This document shows, piece by piece, positions 10,201 to 20,998 of a stretch of DNA of 64,000 bases. The DNA lies in NCBI GenBank assembly GCA_024195585.1, contig SWBL01000054.1, forward strand, positions 62,001-126,000, in the 5' to 3' direction. The notes beneath the pieces were generated by a model. The model was given only the letters and a program-made list of their open reading frames with translations. It did not search any database and was not told the origin of the DNA. Source of the stretch: Aureobasidium sp. EXF-3400. Its lineage: Eukaryota; Ascomycota; Dothideomycetes; Dothideales; Saccotheciaceae. Each line of letters starts with the position of its first letter. Position 1 is the stretch's first letter. A program made the translations under genes and the position numbers.

Positions 10201-10458
10201 TGTGATGTTCGTGACCTCAAGTCCTTGATCCTTCCGGGGTTTTGATAAGTCTTTTGCTGTTGATAGTGAAATGTAAAGTTCAAGGGCTTGTTTTATTTCT
10301 GGAGAGTTGTCGTTTCGGCCCGTGATCGGCATGCGAGCATCAATCAACTTCCCCTTGAGCTTTCATCTTTGTTTCAATACGATACCACATCAATCGCAAT
10401 CACATCAAGAACTCCGAAAGTCGGAAGCTTCAAAGGAGTTGTTAATCACAACAGGACC

Positions 10459-11304
10459 ATGGAGATACGCGGGCTATGGTGGGCAGCAGCTCCCATCATC
10501 ATCTCAATCCTCTGGCTCTACACCAGCGTCCTCACCTCCTCATTCCCCATGCTACGCAACAAGCGAATTTGTCTCTTGATCGCCCACCCAGACGACGAAG
10601 CAATGTTTTTCGCCCCTACAGTACTCGCCCTCACACGCCCTGAACTCGGCAACCACGTCAAAATCCTATGCTTGAGCTCTGGAGACGCCGATGGCTTAGG
10701 TCACATTCGCAGACAAGAATTAGTCCAAAGCGGATTGCTGCTAGGCTTGAGAAACGCAGATGATGTGTTGGTTTTGGATGATGAAAGGTTTCCTGACTCG
10801 ATGAGCAAGACTTGGGATAGCAAGGCAATTGCAAGTCTACTGGCTTCCACCTTTGCACCTAAAATGGCAAAGATGGGAGCAAAGTCATCTCCTGAAGCCA
10901 ATATTGATGTGTTGATCACTTTCGACACTGTGGGTATTTCTTCACATCCAAACCATATCTCGCTTTATCATGGTGGCCTTGCCTTCCTCAAGCAAATCAT
11001 GCAAAAACATTCTGGTTGGGAAACCCCGGTCAAAATGTATACGTTGTCTTCAACCAACATGGCTAGAAAGTATGCGAGTATCTTGGATGCGCCATTGACA
11101 CTTCTCAAAACGGCATTTACCAAAAAGGAAGCTGGCGAGTTTCCTACTCCCCTGGTGATCGTTAGCGGTGTGGGAAGCTACAGAAAGGCACAGAGAACCA
11201 TGACGAATGCACATGAAAGTCAAATGAGGTGGTTCCGCTGGGGCTGGATAAGTGTATCGAGATATATGGTTCTGAACGACTTGAAGAAAGTCAAGGTTGT
11301 GTGA
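10459..11304 (+). CDS. GPI12: N-acetylglucosaminyl-phosphatidylinositol de-N-acetylase (PIG-L/GPI12)
   Basis: Single-exon 281-residue protein from ATG 10459 (context ACCATGG). The second step of GPI-anchor synthesis removes acetate from GlcNAc-PI on the cytosolic face of the ER. Residues 5-28 are an N-terminal membrane anchor. The LmbE/PIG-L fold is shown by AHPDDE at 42-47 (zinc ligands His43 and Asp46, general base Asp45 by family knowledge), the DADGLGHIRRQEL stretch at 76-88, and SSHPNH at 161-166, whose last His is the third zinc ligand. All catalytic motifs are intact and the length is normal. An upstream in-frame extension to 10288 lacks an ATG and is 5' leader. Confidence 0.95.
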   Translation: MEIRGLWWAAAPIIISILWLYTSVLTSSFPMLRNKRICLLIAHPDDEAMFFAPTVLALTRPELGNHVKILCLSSGDADGLGHIRRQELVQSGLLLGLRNADDVLVLDDERFPDSMSKTWDSKAIASLLASTFAPKMAKMGAKSSPEANIDVLITFDTVGISSHPNHISLYHGGLAFLKQIMQKHSGWETPVKMYTLSSTNMARKYASILDAPLTLLKTAFTKKEAGEFPTPLVIVSGVGSYRKAQRTMTNAHESQMRWFRWGWISVSRYMVLNDLKKVKVV

Positions 11305-12035
11305 AGCAAGCCAGCAAGATACCAAAGAAAAGAAATGGAAAAGACTTTTTGCTTATGGAGACATCTACACGGCAGTTTCTCGTATGCTGTGTTACTTTGA
11401 CATGGGGACATGCAGCCCTATGGTATGATTTCCGCTGCTCTTGCATTGTTTGGTGGTCCCCAGAGACAGATGGACGGGTTTCTGCATGGAGGCTAAGACA
11501 CATGACATTTGCCATCGCGATCTTTCCAGTATCAAGACTTCAAAGAGAAAACAAGCAATTGGCGAGCGTCAAGCAAAAGGAAGCAACATACACTCGGCCT
11601 CGCTATGCTTGGTTACAAGACAACCAAACAGTCAGCGTATCGCAGCAGTCAAGTGGTTCGAGCAAGTAGTACTGGAGAGGGGACACCCAAGAAAAAAGCT
11701 GACATATCTGCACGACAAGCGTACAAACGCCGAACAATACCTGTCTTTTCAACCTTCCGATCTTGATGTATCGAAGGCATCAGGCACGACAGACACTCTG
11801 ACCGGTTTGCCTGTAGTCATTGTTCGACGGTCCCTTATTGCTAGTTGTCTCGGCGCGTTTGCTTTGCATGCTTTTGTACCCATATAGCTTATTGTCTCTA
11901 CACAACAATGTTGCGTTTGTCGTGTCTCGGCAGACTATTAAGAGACATTTGCACTTATCGAATTGCACGAATCTCGATCACTAGATGTTTTCTCTCATCA
12001 GAAAGATCAGTAACTCGCAGCATCCCAAAGATAAC
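11305..12035. other. intergenic, no supported gene
   Basis: Overlapping plus-strand ORFs of 85-148 codons exist but have mixed composition and no recognisable domain or leader. An in-frame ATG at 11985 could extend the next gene by 17 residues. Confidence 0.4.
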
Positions 12036-12871
12036 ATGACGGAGCAGACAAACCCTGAAGATCTTGACGACAAGTACGAGGGTGAGCAGCAGGAGGAAGT
12101 TGATGGTACCAGCTATGATCCTGATGTCGACCCGAGAGATCCTGGAAGTTACTACACCTTCCCACAATTTGCTGAAGAGTAAGTTTGAGATTTCTCAGTT
12201 GCTCTCGTTGGACACGATTGCAATTGAGAAAGACTTCGTGCCTTTTGATAGCCATATAACTAATATGAACCAGCAAGCAAGAGAAAGATACAACACAGGA
12301 AAGCCCAGGCACTCCTTATGACGACCAACAGGCTACCCATCAAGACCCAGGTACCTCTGACCAAGTGCCCGAGCACTCCTCCACCGATCTCACAACCTCA
12401 AACCATACAACAAATCAAAACACCCCTGTCAAATCCACCAGTCCCTCAAGCCCAGAAGCCGACCCAGGCTCCCCTCCCTTCTGGCCCACCTCACCTCTAT
12501 CCAAACGCGTCCGCTCCAAGCCTTCTTCATCCAGCCCAACCTCACCTCCATCTCTGCAAAGACGCTCCACAACCTCTTCACCATCTTCACCATCTTCACC
12601 ACAACTCTCTCGTGTGCAGCCTTGTCGCAGAGCTTCTGGAAACGTCAATACTCAGCAGAAGTCTCCGTCGACGAACAAGTACCATTCATCGCCAGCAGCG
12701 CGTTCGTTGAGGAGTATTTCTGCAGCTCAGTCGCGTACGAGACAGCCGCAGCAGCAGAAGCGTCTTTCTGCTCATTCGCAGGGGTCGCCTACGAGACAGC
12801 CGCAGCAGCAGAAGCGTCTTTCTGCTCATTCGCAGGGGTCGCCGAAGAGGGATGGTGGAAAGATTGGTTAA
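12036..12871 (+). CDS. disordered Ser/Pro/Gln-rich protein with a 54-bp tandem repeat
   Basis: Two exons, 12036-12178 and 12274-12871, around a 95-nt intron with a GTAAGT donor, CTAAT branch and CCAG acceptor; product 246 residues. The N-terminus is acidic (Asp/Glu/Tyr, DPDVDPRDPGSYYTF). The rest is Ser/Pro/Thr/Gln-rich, becoming basic, with SPSSPSSP-type runs. The C-terminus carries two adjacent copies of an 18-residue unit beginning TRQPQQQKRLSAH, encoded by a 54-bp repeat. The 12036 ATG has A at -3; an in-frame ATG at 11985 is an alternative start. No domain is recognised. A nuclear or scaffold role is possible but unsupported. Confidence 0.5.
12737..12844 (+). repeat. 54-bp tandem repeat, two copies
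   Basis: Units 12737-12790 and 12791-12844 match at all but the last base (T versus G). The unit is a multiple of three, so it adds 18 residues per copy without breaking the frame of the disordered protein that contains it. Confidence 0.9.
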
Positions 12872-13192
12872 TGCAGTTTGTGATGAGAGGATGCATGTTC
12901 AAGGAGATGAAGCAGATATGCACACTGGCATGGTTCCTAAAAGGCAATCAATCTATGGCTGGAGAGGGCGGTAGACGAATATCGGTTTTAACTGCAGAAC
13001 AAGCAGAAAGGAAACATGCAAAGACCGGAGTCCAGCCCAAAATAAGGAAAACAAAAGCCAGAAGAAACGACGAGATATCACACACGAAATGGAAAGCTGT
13101 GAATGTAAAAACTTTTTGAGATTTTTTGCTTCTTTCGTAATGATAATGTTCCTCGGGGATATAGACGGGAGAAAAAGAGGAAGAAAAACAAC
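12872..13192. other. convergent 3' intergenic region
   Basis: About 320 bases between the 3' ends of the repeat protein and RRB1. An overlapping ORF in another frame reaches into it, but it is a by-product of the repeat. Confidence 0.45.
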
Positions 13193-14720
13193 CTAAACAC
13201 TGATAGTCTTGAACACGTTGAAACCATTGCCACCGGTAGCCATGAGGGCACCAGGAATTTGAGGGTGCCAATGGGACTCCTTGATCTGTTCCATGTAGTG
13301 GACAAACAGCAATTGGGGTGGTACATCCTGGACACCAGCAGTATCGCGGGACTCTTCGTCATCGAGCTCGACAGCCAGATCCCAGAGGGTAAGTGTGTTG
13401 TCGCCAGAGCAGACGGCAACGATGGAGTCGTCAGTAGGGTGCCAGTCGACACTGGTGATCTGCTCCTTGTGGAACTTGAAGGAAGCGACCGAGTTGGGCT
13501 TGGTGACCTCAGGCTTCCACTGGCGCAAATCCCAGACTGCCCACTCGCCATCTTCGTGGCCTGAAGCGAGCAAGTGTGTGGTGTTGCGCGACCAGGAGAG
13601 AACATTGACATCGGTGTTTGCGACTTGGACGCTGAGAGCGGGCTTGCGCGACTTTGATCGGGCGTCCCAGATCTTGACGGTGCCGTCTGCAGAGGCAGAG
13701 GCAAAGACGTTGCGTTCTGAAGGAGACCATTGCAGTTCCTCGACGGAGCTGTTGTGGCCGGTGAAAGGAGTTGTGTCGGTGACGAAGCCGCCGCCCTCGG
13801 TGCGAGTGGTAGCGAAAATGCGGCCGTCGACATCACCGGTCAAGAGCTTGCCGGCAGGGAAAAGTGGTGACCAGTCGACAGCGTAACCTTCGGTCTTCTT
13901 GTGTGCGCGGATGGTGCTGACGGGCTTGTTTTGTTGGGCGGAGATGGTCATGCCGGGGTTGTCGAACGAGGCGAGGTGGGGAGTAACGTCGTGGATGAAG
14001 ACATCGCCGGACTCGGTCATGACGGCGCTGAGGGTGGTTGGAGGGGTGGATGATGAAGCTTGCGGGGTCTGGTGGACGCGAATGCGGTTTGTGCAGGTGT
14101 TCAAGGGAATGTCCTTGGTCTCGAGAATGGGCTCGAGCGATTGCTCCTCCTCGTCGTCGTCTTCGTCCTCTGACTCGGACTGCTCGCCACGGTCCATGCG
14201 ACCCAAGCTGCTCATCTTCATGACCATGATACGGTTCTCCTTCTCGCTTCCTCGTGCGGCCTGGGTACCTGCGACGGCGTAGACGGTTTGAGGGTATGAC
14301 TTGCGGTTGTCACCCAGCTGGTCCTTGACCAAATCGAACGAGAGGCAGGGCCATGGGGCTTCCATGTTGTGCAGCATTTCATATGTCGAAGTATCGGGGG
14401 CCAGTGTCTGTCCAGCTTCGAGTTTGTGTCGTCCGGGAATAAATGTGTCTTGATCTAAGTCCATGGCCGCTACGTTGATCAGCATTGGATGTCTTTCAAA
14501 GGGGATAGAAAGATTACACACCCTCGCGCTCTTCAGCTTCGCGCTCCTCGTCGGGTCTGCCGTCAACACCAGCCTCGAGAATCTCATCTTCGCTCTCGAA
14601 CTCGTCCTCAAACTCGTCTTCGAATTCGAGTTCGTCGGGCTGGCCGTCCTGCGGTCTCTGACCCGACTTGAGGGCGCGGATCTCGTCCTCCTCGGACTGG
14701 TCTGCTGTGCGTTTGCTCAT
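13193..14720 (-). CDS. RRB1: ribosome assembly protein RRB1 (GRWD1), WD-repeat
   Basis: Two exons, 14522-14720 and 13193-14469, around a 52-nt intron (GTGTGT donor, CGTAG acceptor), giving 491 residues. Rrb1 is the nucleolar chaperone of ribosomal protein L3 (uL3) in 60S assembly. The first exon is acidic (Glu/Asp blocks) and starts MSKR as in yeast. The splice creates EREAAMDLDQDTFIPGRHKL, and the conserved CAF1C/H4-binding-like block MLHNMEAPWPCLSFD follows. At least five WD repeats lie in the C-terminal half (KIWDARSK, AVWDLRQWK, TLWDLAVEL). An acidic loop (SESEDEDDDEEE) sits near residue 165. It is head to head with the SPG1 gene. Confidence 0.93.
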
Positions 14721-15247
14721 TATTATAGTGGATGTGTGGCGTGGGTGGTATAACGATGGACTTTTTTTCGCAAGACGCTCGTAAAAGACAGGCCGTTATC
14801 GATAAGCCATGACGGAGGCTAATTTTGCCAAGACGGAGGAGCAAACATTCGGGCTGAAGGTGTGTGGCTGGCGCTGTCCGAGCTGAGTGGAGGGGCGGCC
14901 CCAAACAGCGCATGCATGGTGCATCTTTTGCATACAAACAAAGCCGCCCTTCGCTCACATCCGCCCTCGCTCTCTGCACCTCGGCCACTTACTCTTTGAC
15001 AGAAAGACATTCGACCTGGTGTCCTTTGTACCACGCGCTGGAACGTGTAGCTCGAACCGCTCGATTGACCGCCTTGCGCGCTTTGACTGGTAGCCGCACA
15101 GCTTCGACGGCCTAGTGCCCATTTCTCAACCACTCGCGCGACTGTCATTGCCCATCCGTGTGATTTCTACCCGACCGCCGCCAACCCTGCAACCAAGCTC
15201 CGCCGAACCCTCAGGCCTCCCGCCTAGATACAGAATACAATTAAACA
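14721..15247. promoter_or_regulatory. divergent promoter region, RRB1 / SPG1
   Basis: 527 bases between divergent ATGs. The SPG1 side is a C-rich leader. Short ORFs here have no coding character. Confidence 0.45.
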
Positions 15248-16322
15248 ATGGATTCCGACCCCGTCCCGCAGCCCTCGAGCTCGCATGACGCCTCGCTCGA
15301 GGACGCGAGCATGCACACCGTTACTGCTTCATCTGTAAACGCTCTCCCCCATATCCACAACCACAACATCTCAGACTCTGCCGATTCCACCCGCCGACCT
15401 CAGACCTCCTACTCCGATACTGGCTTTGCCTCAAACTACCAATCTCAGGACAACACTCCCGACCCACAACAACACGAAGACCAGATGCCACAATACCCCT
15501 CGAGACCGAGTTCTCGATTGAACCGTCAAAACAGTGACTACAGCTACCAGAATGCTCAACGGCAGCAGGCCCAGAAGAACGCTAGCGTTGTCATCAAGGT
15601 TGGAATGGTCGGCGATGCGCAAATAGGCAAGACCTCCTTGATGGTCAAGTACGTCGAGGGCAGCTGGGACGAAGACTACATTCAAACCCTGGGTGCGCAA
15701 TCAATGTCGCTATCATATCTGCACTCGCGCTAACCACCTCGCAGGTGTCAATTTCATGGAAAAGACGATTAGCATCCGCAACACAGAAATCACCTTCTCA
15801 ATCTGGGATTTGGGCGGTCAGCGCGAATTCGTAAACATGCTGCCGCTTGTATGCAACGACGCCGTCGCGATCCTCTTCATGTTCGACTTGACTCGCAAGA
15901 GCACACTCAACTCGATCAAAGAGTGGTACCGTCAAGGCAGGGGCTTCAACAAGACCGCGATTCCTTTCCTGATCGGCACAAAATACGACCACTTTGTCAA
16001 TTTCCCGCGCGAGGAGCAAGAGGAGATCAGTATGCAGGTGCGTAATCTTATGAATCTAACGAACATGCGGTCAAGATCTAACATACAACAGGCTAAGCGC
16101 TTTGCCAAAGCAATGAAGGCAAGTCTGATCTTTAGCAGTACCAGTCACAGTATCAACGTTCAAAAGGTCAGTCTCGAATTCCATCCAAGAAATCTTGCCC
16201 ACCATACTAACTTTCACTAGATTTTCAAGATTGTGTTATCAAAAGCCTTCGACCTACGCTGTACAATTCCCGAGATCGAGCATGTAGGCGAGCCTCTGCT
16301 CCTCTACCAACACGTCGGCTAG
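15248..16322 (+). CDS. SPG1: septum-promoting GTPase, Spg1/Tem1 type
   Basis: Four exons: 15248-15692, 15745-16037, 16092-16166 and 16221-16322; introns 52-54 nt with GCTAAC or ACTAAC branches; product 304 residues. Spg1 (fission yeast) and Tem1 (budding yeast) are the small GTPases at the spindle pole body that start the septation initiation or mitotic exit network. The first 112 residues are a Ser/Gln/Asn-rich extension common in filamentous fungi. The GTPase domain has the P-loop GDAQIGKTS at 122-130, WDLGGQREF in place of the usual DxAGQE, and the G4 motif GTKYD, which together separate Spg1/Tem1 from Ras, Rab and Rho. The C-terminus ends HVG without a prenylation Cys, as expected for this family. 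Confidence 0.94.
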
Positions 16323-16730
16323 ACCCTTGCGTTCGGCATTCAATCAACTCTCCACCATTAAACCCCAGCAACAAACTCGTCGACTTTGTCTCATCACCAG
16401 AGACATTACTCTTGGCCTTCTTTCTCTTCTTTCTCGTTTTTCTAATCACCTTTTTTCGGCTGGGCTTTTCAAAGAGAAAGGAAACAAACACAGAATCTTT
16501 TGCATCGGATTGGAGAAAAAGGAAGGAATTGACTTTTCTTGGGCGAGCCGCGAGCTGGGAATCGAGAGGAAGAAGAGTCCTGTTATTTTGTCGTTGTTGT
16601 TTTTCCTTCTTGTTGCATGCTCGATTTTAGCGAAAGAAACCATAGGCGTTTTTCTGTTCTGTTATACTGAAATGAGAGCCAACTTTTCGTCTCATTAGCA
16701 AGTCGTCTTTACGTGTGCTTGGGTATTCGT
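16323..16730. other. convergent 3' intergenic region
   Basis: T-rich sequence with many short TTTCTTTTCT runs between the stop codons of SPG1 and the minus-strand gene at 16731. No gene is supported. Confidence 0.5.
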
Positions 16731-17411
16731 TCATTGATTACTAGTATCTGATGATCTTGTGTCAAGTTGCTTCTTTCTCGCAGTGAGTTGCTTGAGCGAC
16801 CTGACGTCTTCATAGCCCTCAGGCAATACCTCTTCGAGAGTTCTTTTATTAACATAACAGCCATGACACAAAAACCCATCGCTTTTCTCCAGGTCAGCAG
16901 CGCTCTTTCCATCCTCTCCCATCTGCCACTGCTCACCATCTGCACCTTTCTTCCTCCACCAAATCTTCATCCCATTACTTCTGACCCAATCACAACCATA
17001 ACAATAATGCTTTTGTTTGCTCTCAAACAAGACCGGCTGATAAGATTTCCACGGCAATTGCTCTCTCACCCATTCAAGTCTCCTGACCCAATTGTTCAGG
17101 GAGAAGTTTAGCTGTGCGGTCTCGTTGTTTTTGTTCTTGGCCCAGTGAGCATGTTGCTTTTGCAGGGAGTAGGCTCGGTAGGCTGGGTCGTTTTGGTAGC
17201 GGAGTCTGTGGCATTTGGCCTGTGCTTTGTAGCGGGCTATACGTGTTTCTTCGTCTGGGTATATGTGGCTGGGTTGTCTTGTTCTTGAGGTGGTGGTGGT
17301 GGTGGTGGTGGTGGTGAAGAGGCGGAGATGTTGTGGTGTTTTGGTTGGTGATGGGTTGAAGATGTTGAGTTGTGTGAGGTTGCGTATTGTTCGTAACGTT
17401 TTGATTTCCAT
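16731..17411 (-). CDS. putative mitochondrial protein with two CxxC pairs
   Basis: Single-exon 226-residue protein from ATG 17411. The first 45 residues are basic and hydroxylated and lack acids after the start, as in a mitochondrial presequence, and include nine consecutive threonines. The middle is rich in Arg, Tyr, Trp and Gln (RLRYQNDPAYRAYSLQKQH). CYGC at about 138 and CHGC at about 183, with Trp-rich sequence between, could form one zinc site of four cysteines. The C-terminus is Lys/Gln/Asp-rich. I do not recognise a family; a zinc-ribbon or HNH-like nucleic-acid-binding role is conceivable but unproven. Confidence 0.6.
   Translation of the reverse strand: MEIKTLRTIRNLTQLNIFNPSPTKTPQHLRLFTTTTTTTTTSRTRQPSHIYPDEETRIARYKAQAKCHRLRYQNDPAYRAYSLQKQHAHWAKNKNNETAQLNFSLNNWVRRLEWVREQLPWKSYQPVLFESKQKHYCYGCDWVRSNGMKIWWRKKGADGEQWQMGEDGKSAADLEKSDGFLCHGCYVNKRTLEEVLPEGYEDVRSLKQLTARKKQLDTRSSDTSNQ
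17289..17315 (+). repeat. (GGT)9 microsatellite inside a coding region
   Basis: Nine uninterrupted GGT units, read on the minus strand as nine ACC threonine codons in the putative presequence of the gene at 16731-17411. Confidence 0.95.
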
Positions 17412-18261
17412 CACTTTTTAGATTGGGAAATAAGGTTCCAGAGATCGGATCTCACAATATTGATGAGTTGTTTTTGAAAGGAGGAGATATCTGATGATGG
17501 TTTGAAAGTATGGTATGCAATGAGCAAAGCATGTCGTCGAATGTTGTATAGACGCCGCAAGCGCACGGTCATCTGTTTCTTCGTGACCATCATTCATCAC
17601 CCATCTTCTGTTTCTTTTCTAAACTCTGCTTTGATCTCAGTACAGAGGTCGTGTCCGTATTACTGATGAGCCCACCACAAGGTAGGTCTGAAGTAGGCGT
17701 CGTCTTATGATGAGAGGAATTATCACAAACTCATGCCTCTCTATAGAGACGCTCTGCAAAGCATAGTCAGTTGATGGCATGGTCACATTATTGATTTCTA
17801 GGTCATGAGTGAGACCACTCATTGCAGATTTAAAGCTAGGACTTCTGGTAGTCATCCACCAAGTCCATTGTATCGTCTTTCGTGCATGTCCATCGAGCCC
17901 TGGTTTATCCCACCATGATTCTTGACAAGAACTCATACTGTCCTATCGCTGAACTTCATGGCTCCAAATTCGAGATCACGAGCTGAGTTTCGATACGGCA
18001 TGTATGGCACAGCTTTTCCTGACTTGGAAGTTGCTTGGATATAAACAATGTCTCTGTGACGTGCTTGTGAATCTATTTTAAAGGCCACCAAACTTCTTCT
18101 TCCTTCCTACCAATTGATCATTACACCCTTCTCCTCCCTTGGCCCATAACCTCATCAAAATAGTAATAACAAGAACGAAAAAAGCTGTATGTCGTGAATA
18201 CGCTGAAAACTAACAAGAAAAAAATAAGCAAAGCAATGAGAAAGTGCCAGAAAACACCTCA
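17412..18261. other. intergenic, no supported gene
   Basis: 850 bases between the CxxC-protein start and the CTU2 stop, both on the minus strand. A minus-strand ORF at 17637-17936 (99 codons) shows no domain and poor coding character. The part next to CTU2 is C/T-rich and probably its 3' region. Confidence 0.4.
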
Positions 18262-19448
18262 TCAAGGCGTAAACATAGGCACACTCCTCATACAACCATA
18301 GCACAACGGCGGCGGAGCCTTGCCCTCTGTGACCAGCCCTTCCTCCGTCCTCGGCGTTAACAGCAAAGGCAAACCGCAAAGACTGCAACTCGCATCTCCA
18401 GCACGCACATCCGGAGCAGCAAACTTTGCAGTCGTCCTAACCACATTGGCAACAATACTAGGATAATTCTTCTCAACCGCATCAAAGTAATTGCGCATAA
18501 GTCCATCAATAGTGCTATGTTTAGCACTCACCACTGTTTCCAGCGGTGCTTCTGGAGCAACCAGTGGTGTAAGAGGTGGATTTGTATAGGTTGCATAGGT
18601 GTGGATTTCCTTTTTGAGCAGGTCGCGCATGGGGTAGTAAAAGTCGATTTCGTAGGGCGAGGGGCCGTCGGAGACTAACCAGGCCAGTGCAAAGCCTCTT
18701 CCCTTTGCGGTTTCGGCGAGTGTTTTTTCGGCGAGGCGGGTTGTGCTGTCGCCCCAGAGGATGGCTTCGCAGGCATCTGCTTTGGCGAAGTCGACGATGA
18801 GTTTGTGGAGGAGGATTTGGATGACATCGGCGCGGGCGGTTGCGGTAGGAATGGCTTGAAGAAGAGTATGTAGGGATTGTGTGTTTGTGGTTTCGATGCC
18901 GGTGTTGGCGAGGGCTGATTCGGGAGTGTCGATGCCGTATTGTTTGAGCAGGTCTTGTACGTCTTCTACTTCCATGACTGAAGAGATGGGGATGGTGGTG
19001 TATGTGTGTGTCGGGTAGCGTTCTTTGATGGCGTCTAGATCTGTTGCTGAGGGTCCTTCAGGTACCACAGTGGACATGTCTACGTGTAGGACCTGCAGTG
19101 CGAATCCGGTGCGTCCTGTGTTTTCGATCTGACGTTTGAGTTGCTCGTCCAGACAGTGCAGTAGTGCCAGCGAGGATACACCCATCGAGAGAGGTAACAG
19201 TAGCACTCGTTCCTGACCTGCCGTGGCGAACCTTGTGCGGAACTTTTCCATACGCTTCACAGCTTTGGTTGCGACGTACTTGCAGAAACAGTCCCTGAGG
19301 CAGAGTCAGTACTTTCCAGCGACGACAGATACAAGAGTGTCGTTGCTCACCTGCACATGGGTCGAGATCGAACATTTTCAACAGCATCGTTGACCTGGCA
19401 CTGCTTGCAGATACCCAGAGCAGATCCCTTGGGCACACTTGACGGCAT
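18262..19448 (-). CDS. NCS2: cytoplasmic tRNA 2-thiolation protein 2 (NCS2/CTU2)
   Basis: Two exons, 19351-19448 and 18262-19294, with a 56-nt intron (GTGAGC donor, CTGACT branch, CTCAG acceptor); 376 residues. Ncs2 works with Ncs6 (Ctu1) and Urm1 to thiolate the wobble uridine of Lys, Glu and Gln tRNAs. The splice joins an N-terminal zinc module (CKQC, then CRDCFC). The ATP-pyrophosphatase-like domain follows, with LLLPLSMGVSSLALLHCL, a degenerate PP-loop as expected in this non-catalytic partner, and LLHKLIVDFAKADACEAILWGDSTTRLAEKTL. Two C-terminal CxxC pairs (CSLC, CYGC) are the family's terminal zinc ligands. The length is normal for filamentous fungi. Confidence 0.94.
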
Positions 19449-20998
19449 CGTCTCGTTGATCGCGTGGGAGTTTCTCAAGGTCGCTTCGATAAAATAAGTC
19501 CTATTTTCCAGGGTCCAGTAAATCCCAGAGCTTGAGTTTTATGACGCGGTTCTTATTGAGTATGGAAATATCACAAGATTGAAGAAGAGTCGAGGATGTA
19601 GAAAGGATGAAGAGAAGATAGAGTAAGCAAGAGAGCAAAACAGCTTTGAAATCGCCTAGAAGAGAAGTGGTCCGTTTCGCCAAATTCAAACTTTCGTAGA
19701 TTCCGGCGTTCCCTCCCAGCTCCGCTATTTGCTGACTGACTCGACAACCAGCAGCACTTCGAGTCAAAAAGCCGTTCAGATTCACCGAGTGGGGGTGAGC
19801 GGCGCCCTTCGGATGCACAAGACAACAACGTCCCTTCGGTTGAACCCAAGAGCGACATGATATCGGAACTCTGTTTGAGTTCATATGTACAAGGGTGCAC
19901 CTGCGTGCTGTCGGACACCCATCACCTTGGAATCCTTCTAATCACGGCAGTATTCGTAGCTTCCCCTCTTGCGAGATAGTAGTATCATAGTACCAAATCG
20001 TCATGCAGGTTCGATAGGTGGATAGGCCCTTTTCCGTATGCGAGTTGGTCGACTGCATGCGAGTCATCATATCCTCGCATACTGCGACGAACCACAACCA
20101 TTTCGGTTGCACTCTCCCCTCTCCGTCTCCCTGATCGACACACGGGAAATGCTGCTGTCTCACAGCTGAAGATGCACCAAGAGCAATCCCTCTAAACCCT
20201 TTCTTGACCCCAACACTGCTGATCTAAACAAATGATGCTTTCATAAACACACACATCTTCCGGTGTTCCTTTGCCTCTTCTACTCCGCCTACACTCAGCC
20301 TACCTCTTCTCGCCCTACTGCCCTCACTTACGCATGAATCGTAGAGTTTCGAAAGAGGCGAGGTTCTGCACCGCCCAAACCTTCCTCTAAACTTGCGGAC
20401 AAGAACCAAGATCTCGAAACTTCTTTCCACCTTCGCAAAGAACAGTGGTTCTCTGCGATGACAGTGGTGGCGTTTCTGACGGACCCTGGCTGTTAGCCCA
20501 TGTGCGAAACAGAGTGATGACGATATCAACCGCCGGGTGTTCTCCTATCCAACGTATATGCATTTCACAACGACGATAGATAGGCAATTCAACAGCCGTG
20601 GATTATGGAAAGAATCTGTTCAAAGAAATACAGTTACACGGGTAAAACTGATCTGATCAAGAGGTATACCAGCAACTCCACGGAATACTACATCCACAGA
20701 TCGCAAGTTTTCCGAGATAGACATGCCGTCGGATAAGCAAAACCCCATATGTTTGATACCAACATTCCCACTTCCAAACCACACTTGCTTCCAGATCGAC
20801 AAACAACAACTTCCGCATCACTTCCAAGAATCACTTCCAAGTTCCAAGTTCCATCCCCATCTCCTATCCTTTGAAATCCCTCCATCTCCAACACATTGAT
20901 ATCCCTATCTCCAATCTCACATAGTTCTCCTCCTTTTTCGCACTTATCACCAATACCACTTGTCAAACCAGATCTCCTCTATCTTGCACAAAAAAAAA
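19449..20998. other. long intergenic region, no supported gene
   Basis: The longest gene-poor stretch in the window. Minus-strand ORFs at 19501-19918 and 20224-20529 are Ser-rich with no leader or domain. The last 250 bases are C/T-rich with repeated CTTCCAAG units and end in an A-run directly before the ATG at 20999, so they probably form the 5' leader of that gene. I looked for tRNA A and B boxes and saw no complete pair. Confidence 0.4.

Noticed and set aside
11441..11887. 148-codon plus-strand ORF after GPI12
   Set aside because: Mixed composition, no domain, overlapping ORFs of similar length in another frame, and no credible promoter or leader.
12622..13119. 165-codon plus-strand ORF overlapping the 54-bp repeat
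   Set aside because: It exists because the repeat unit is a multiple of three and has no stop in that frame; it starts inside the other coding exon and has no splice or leader support.
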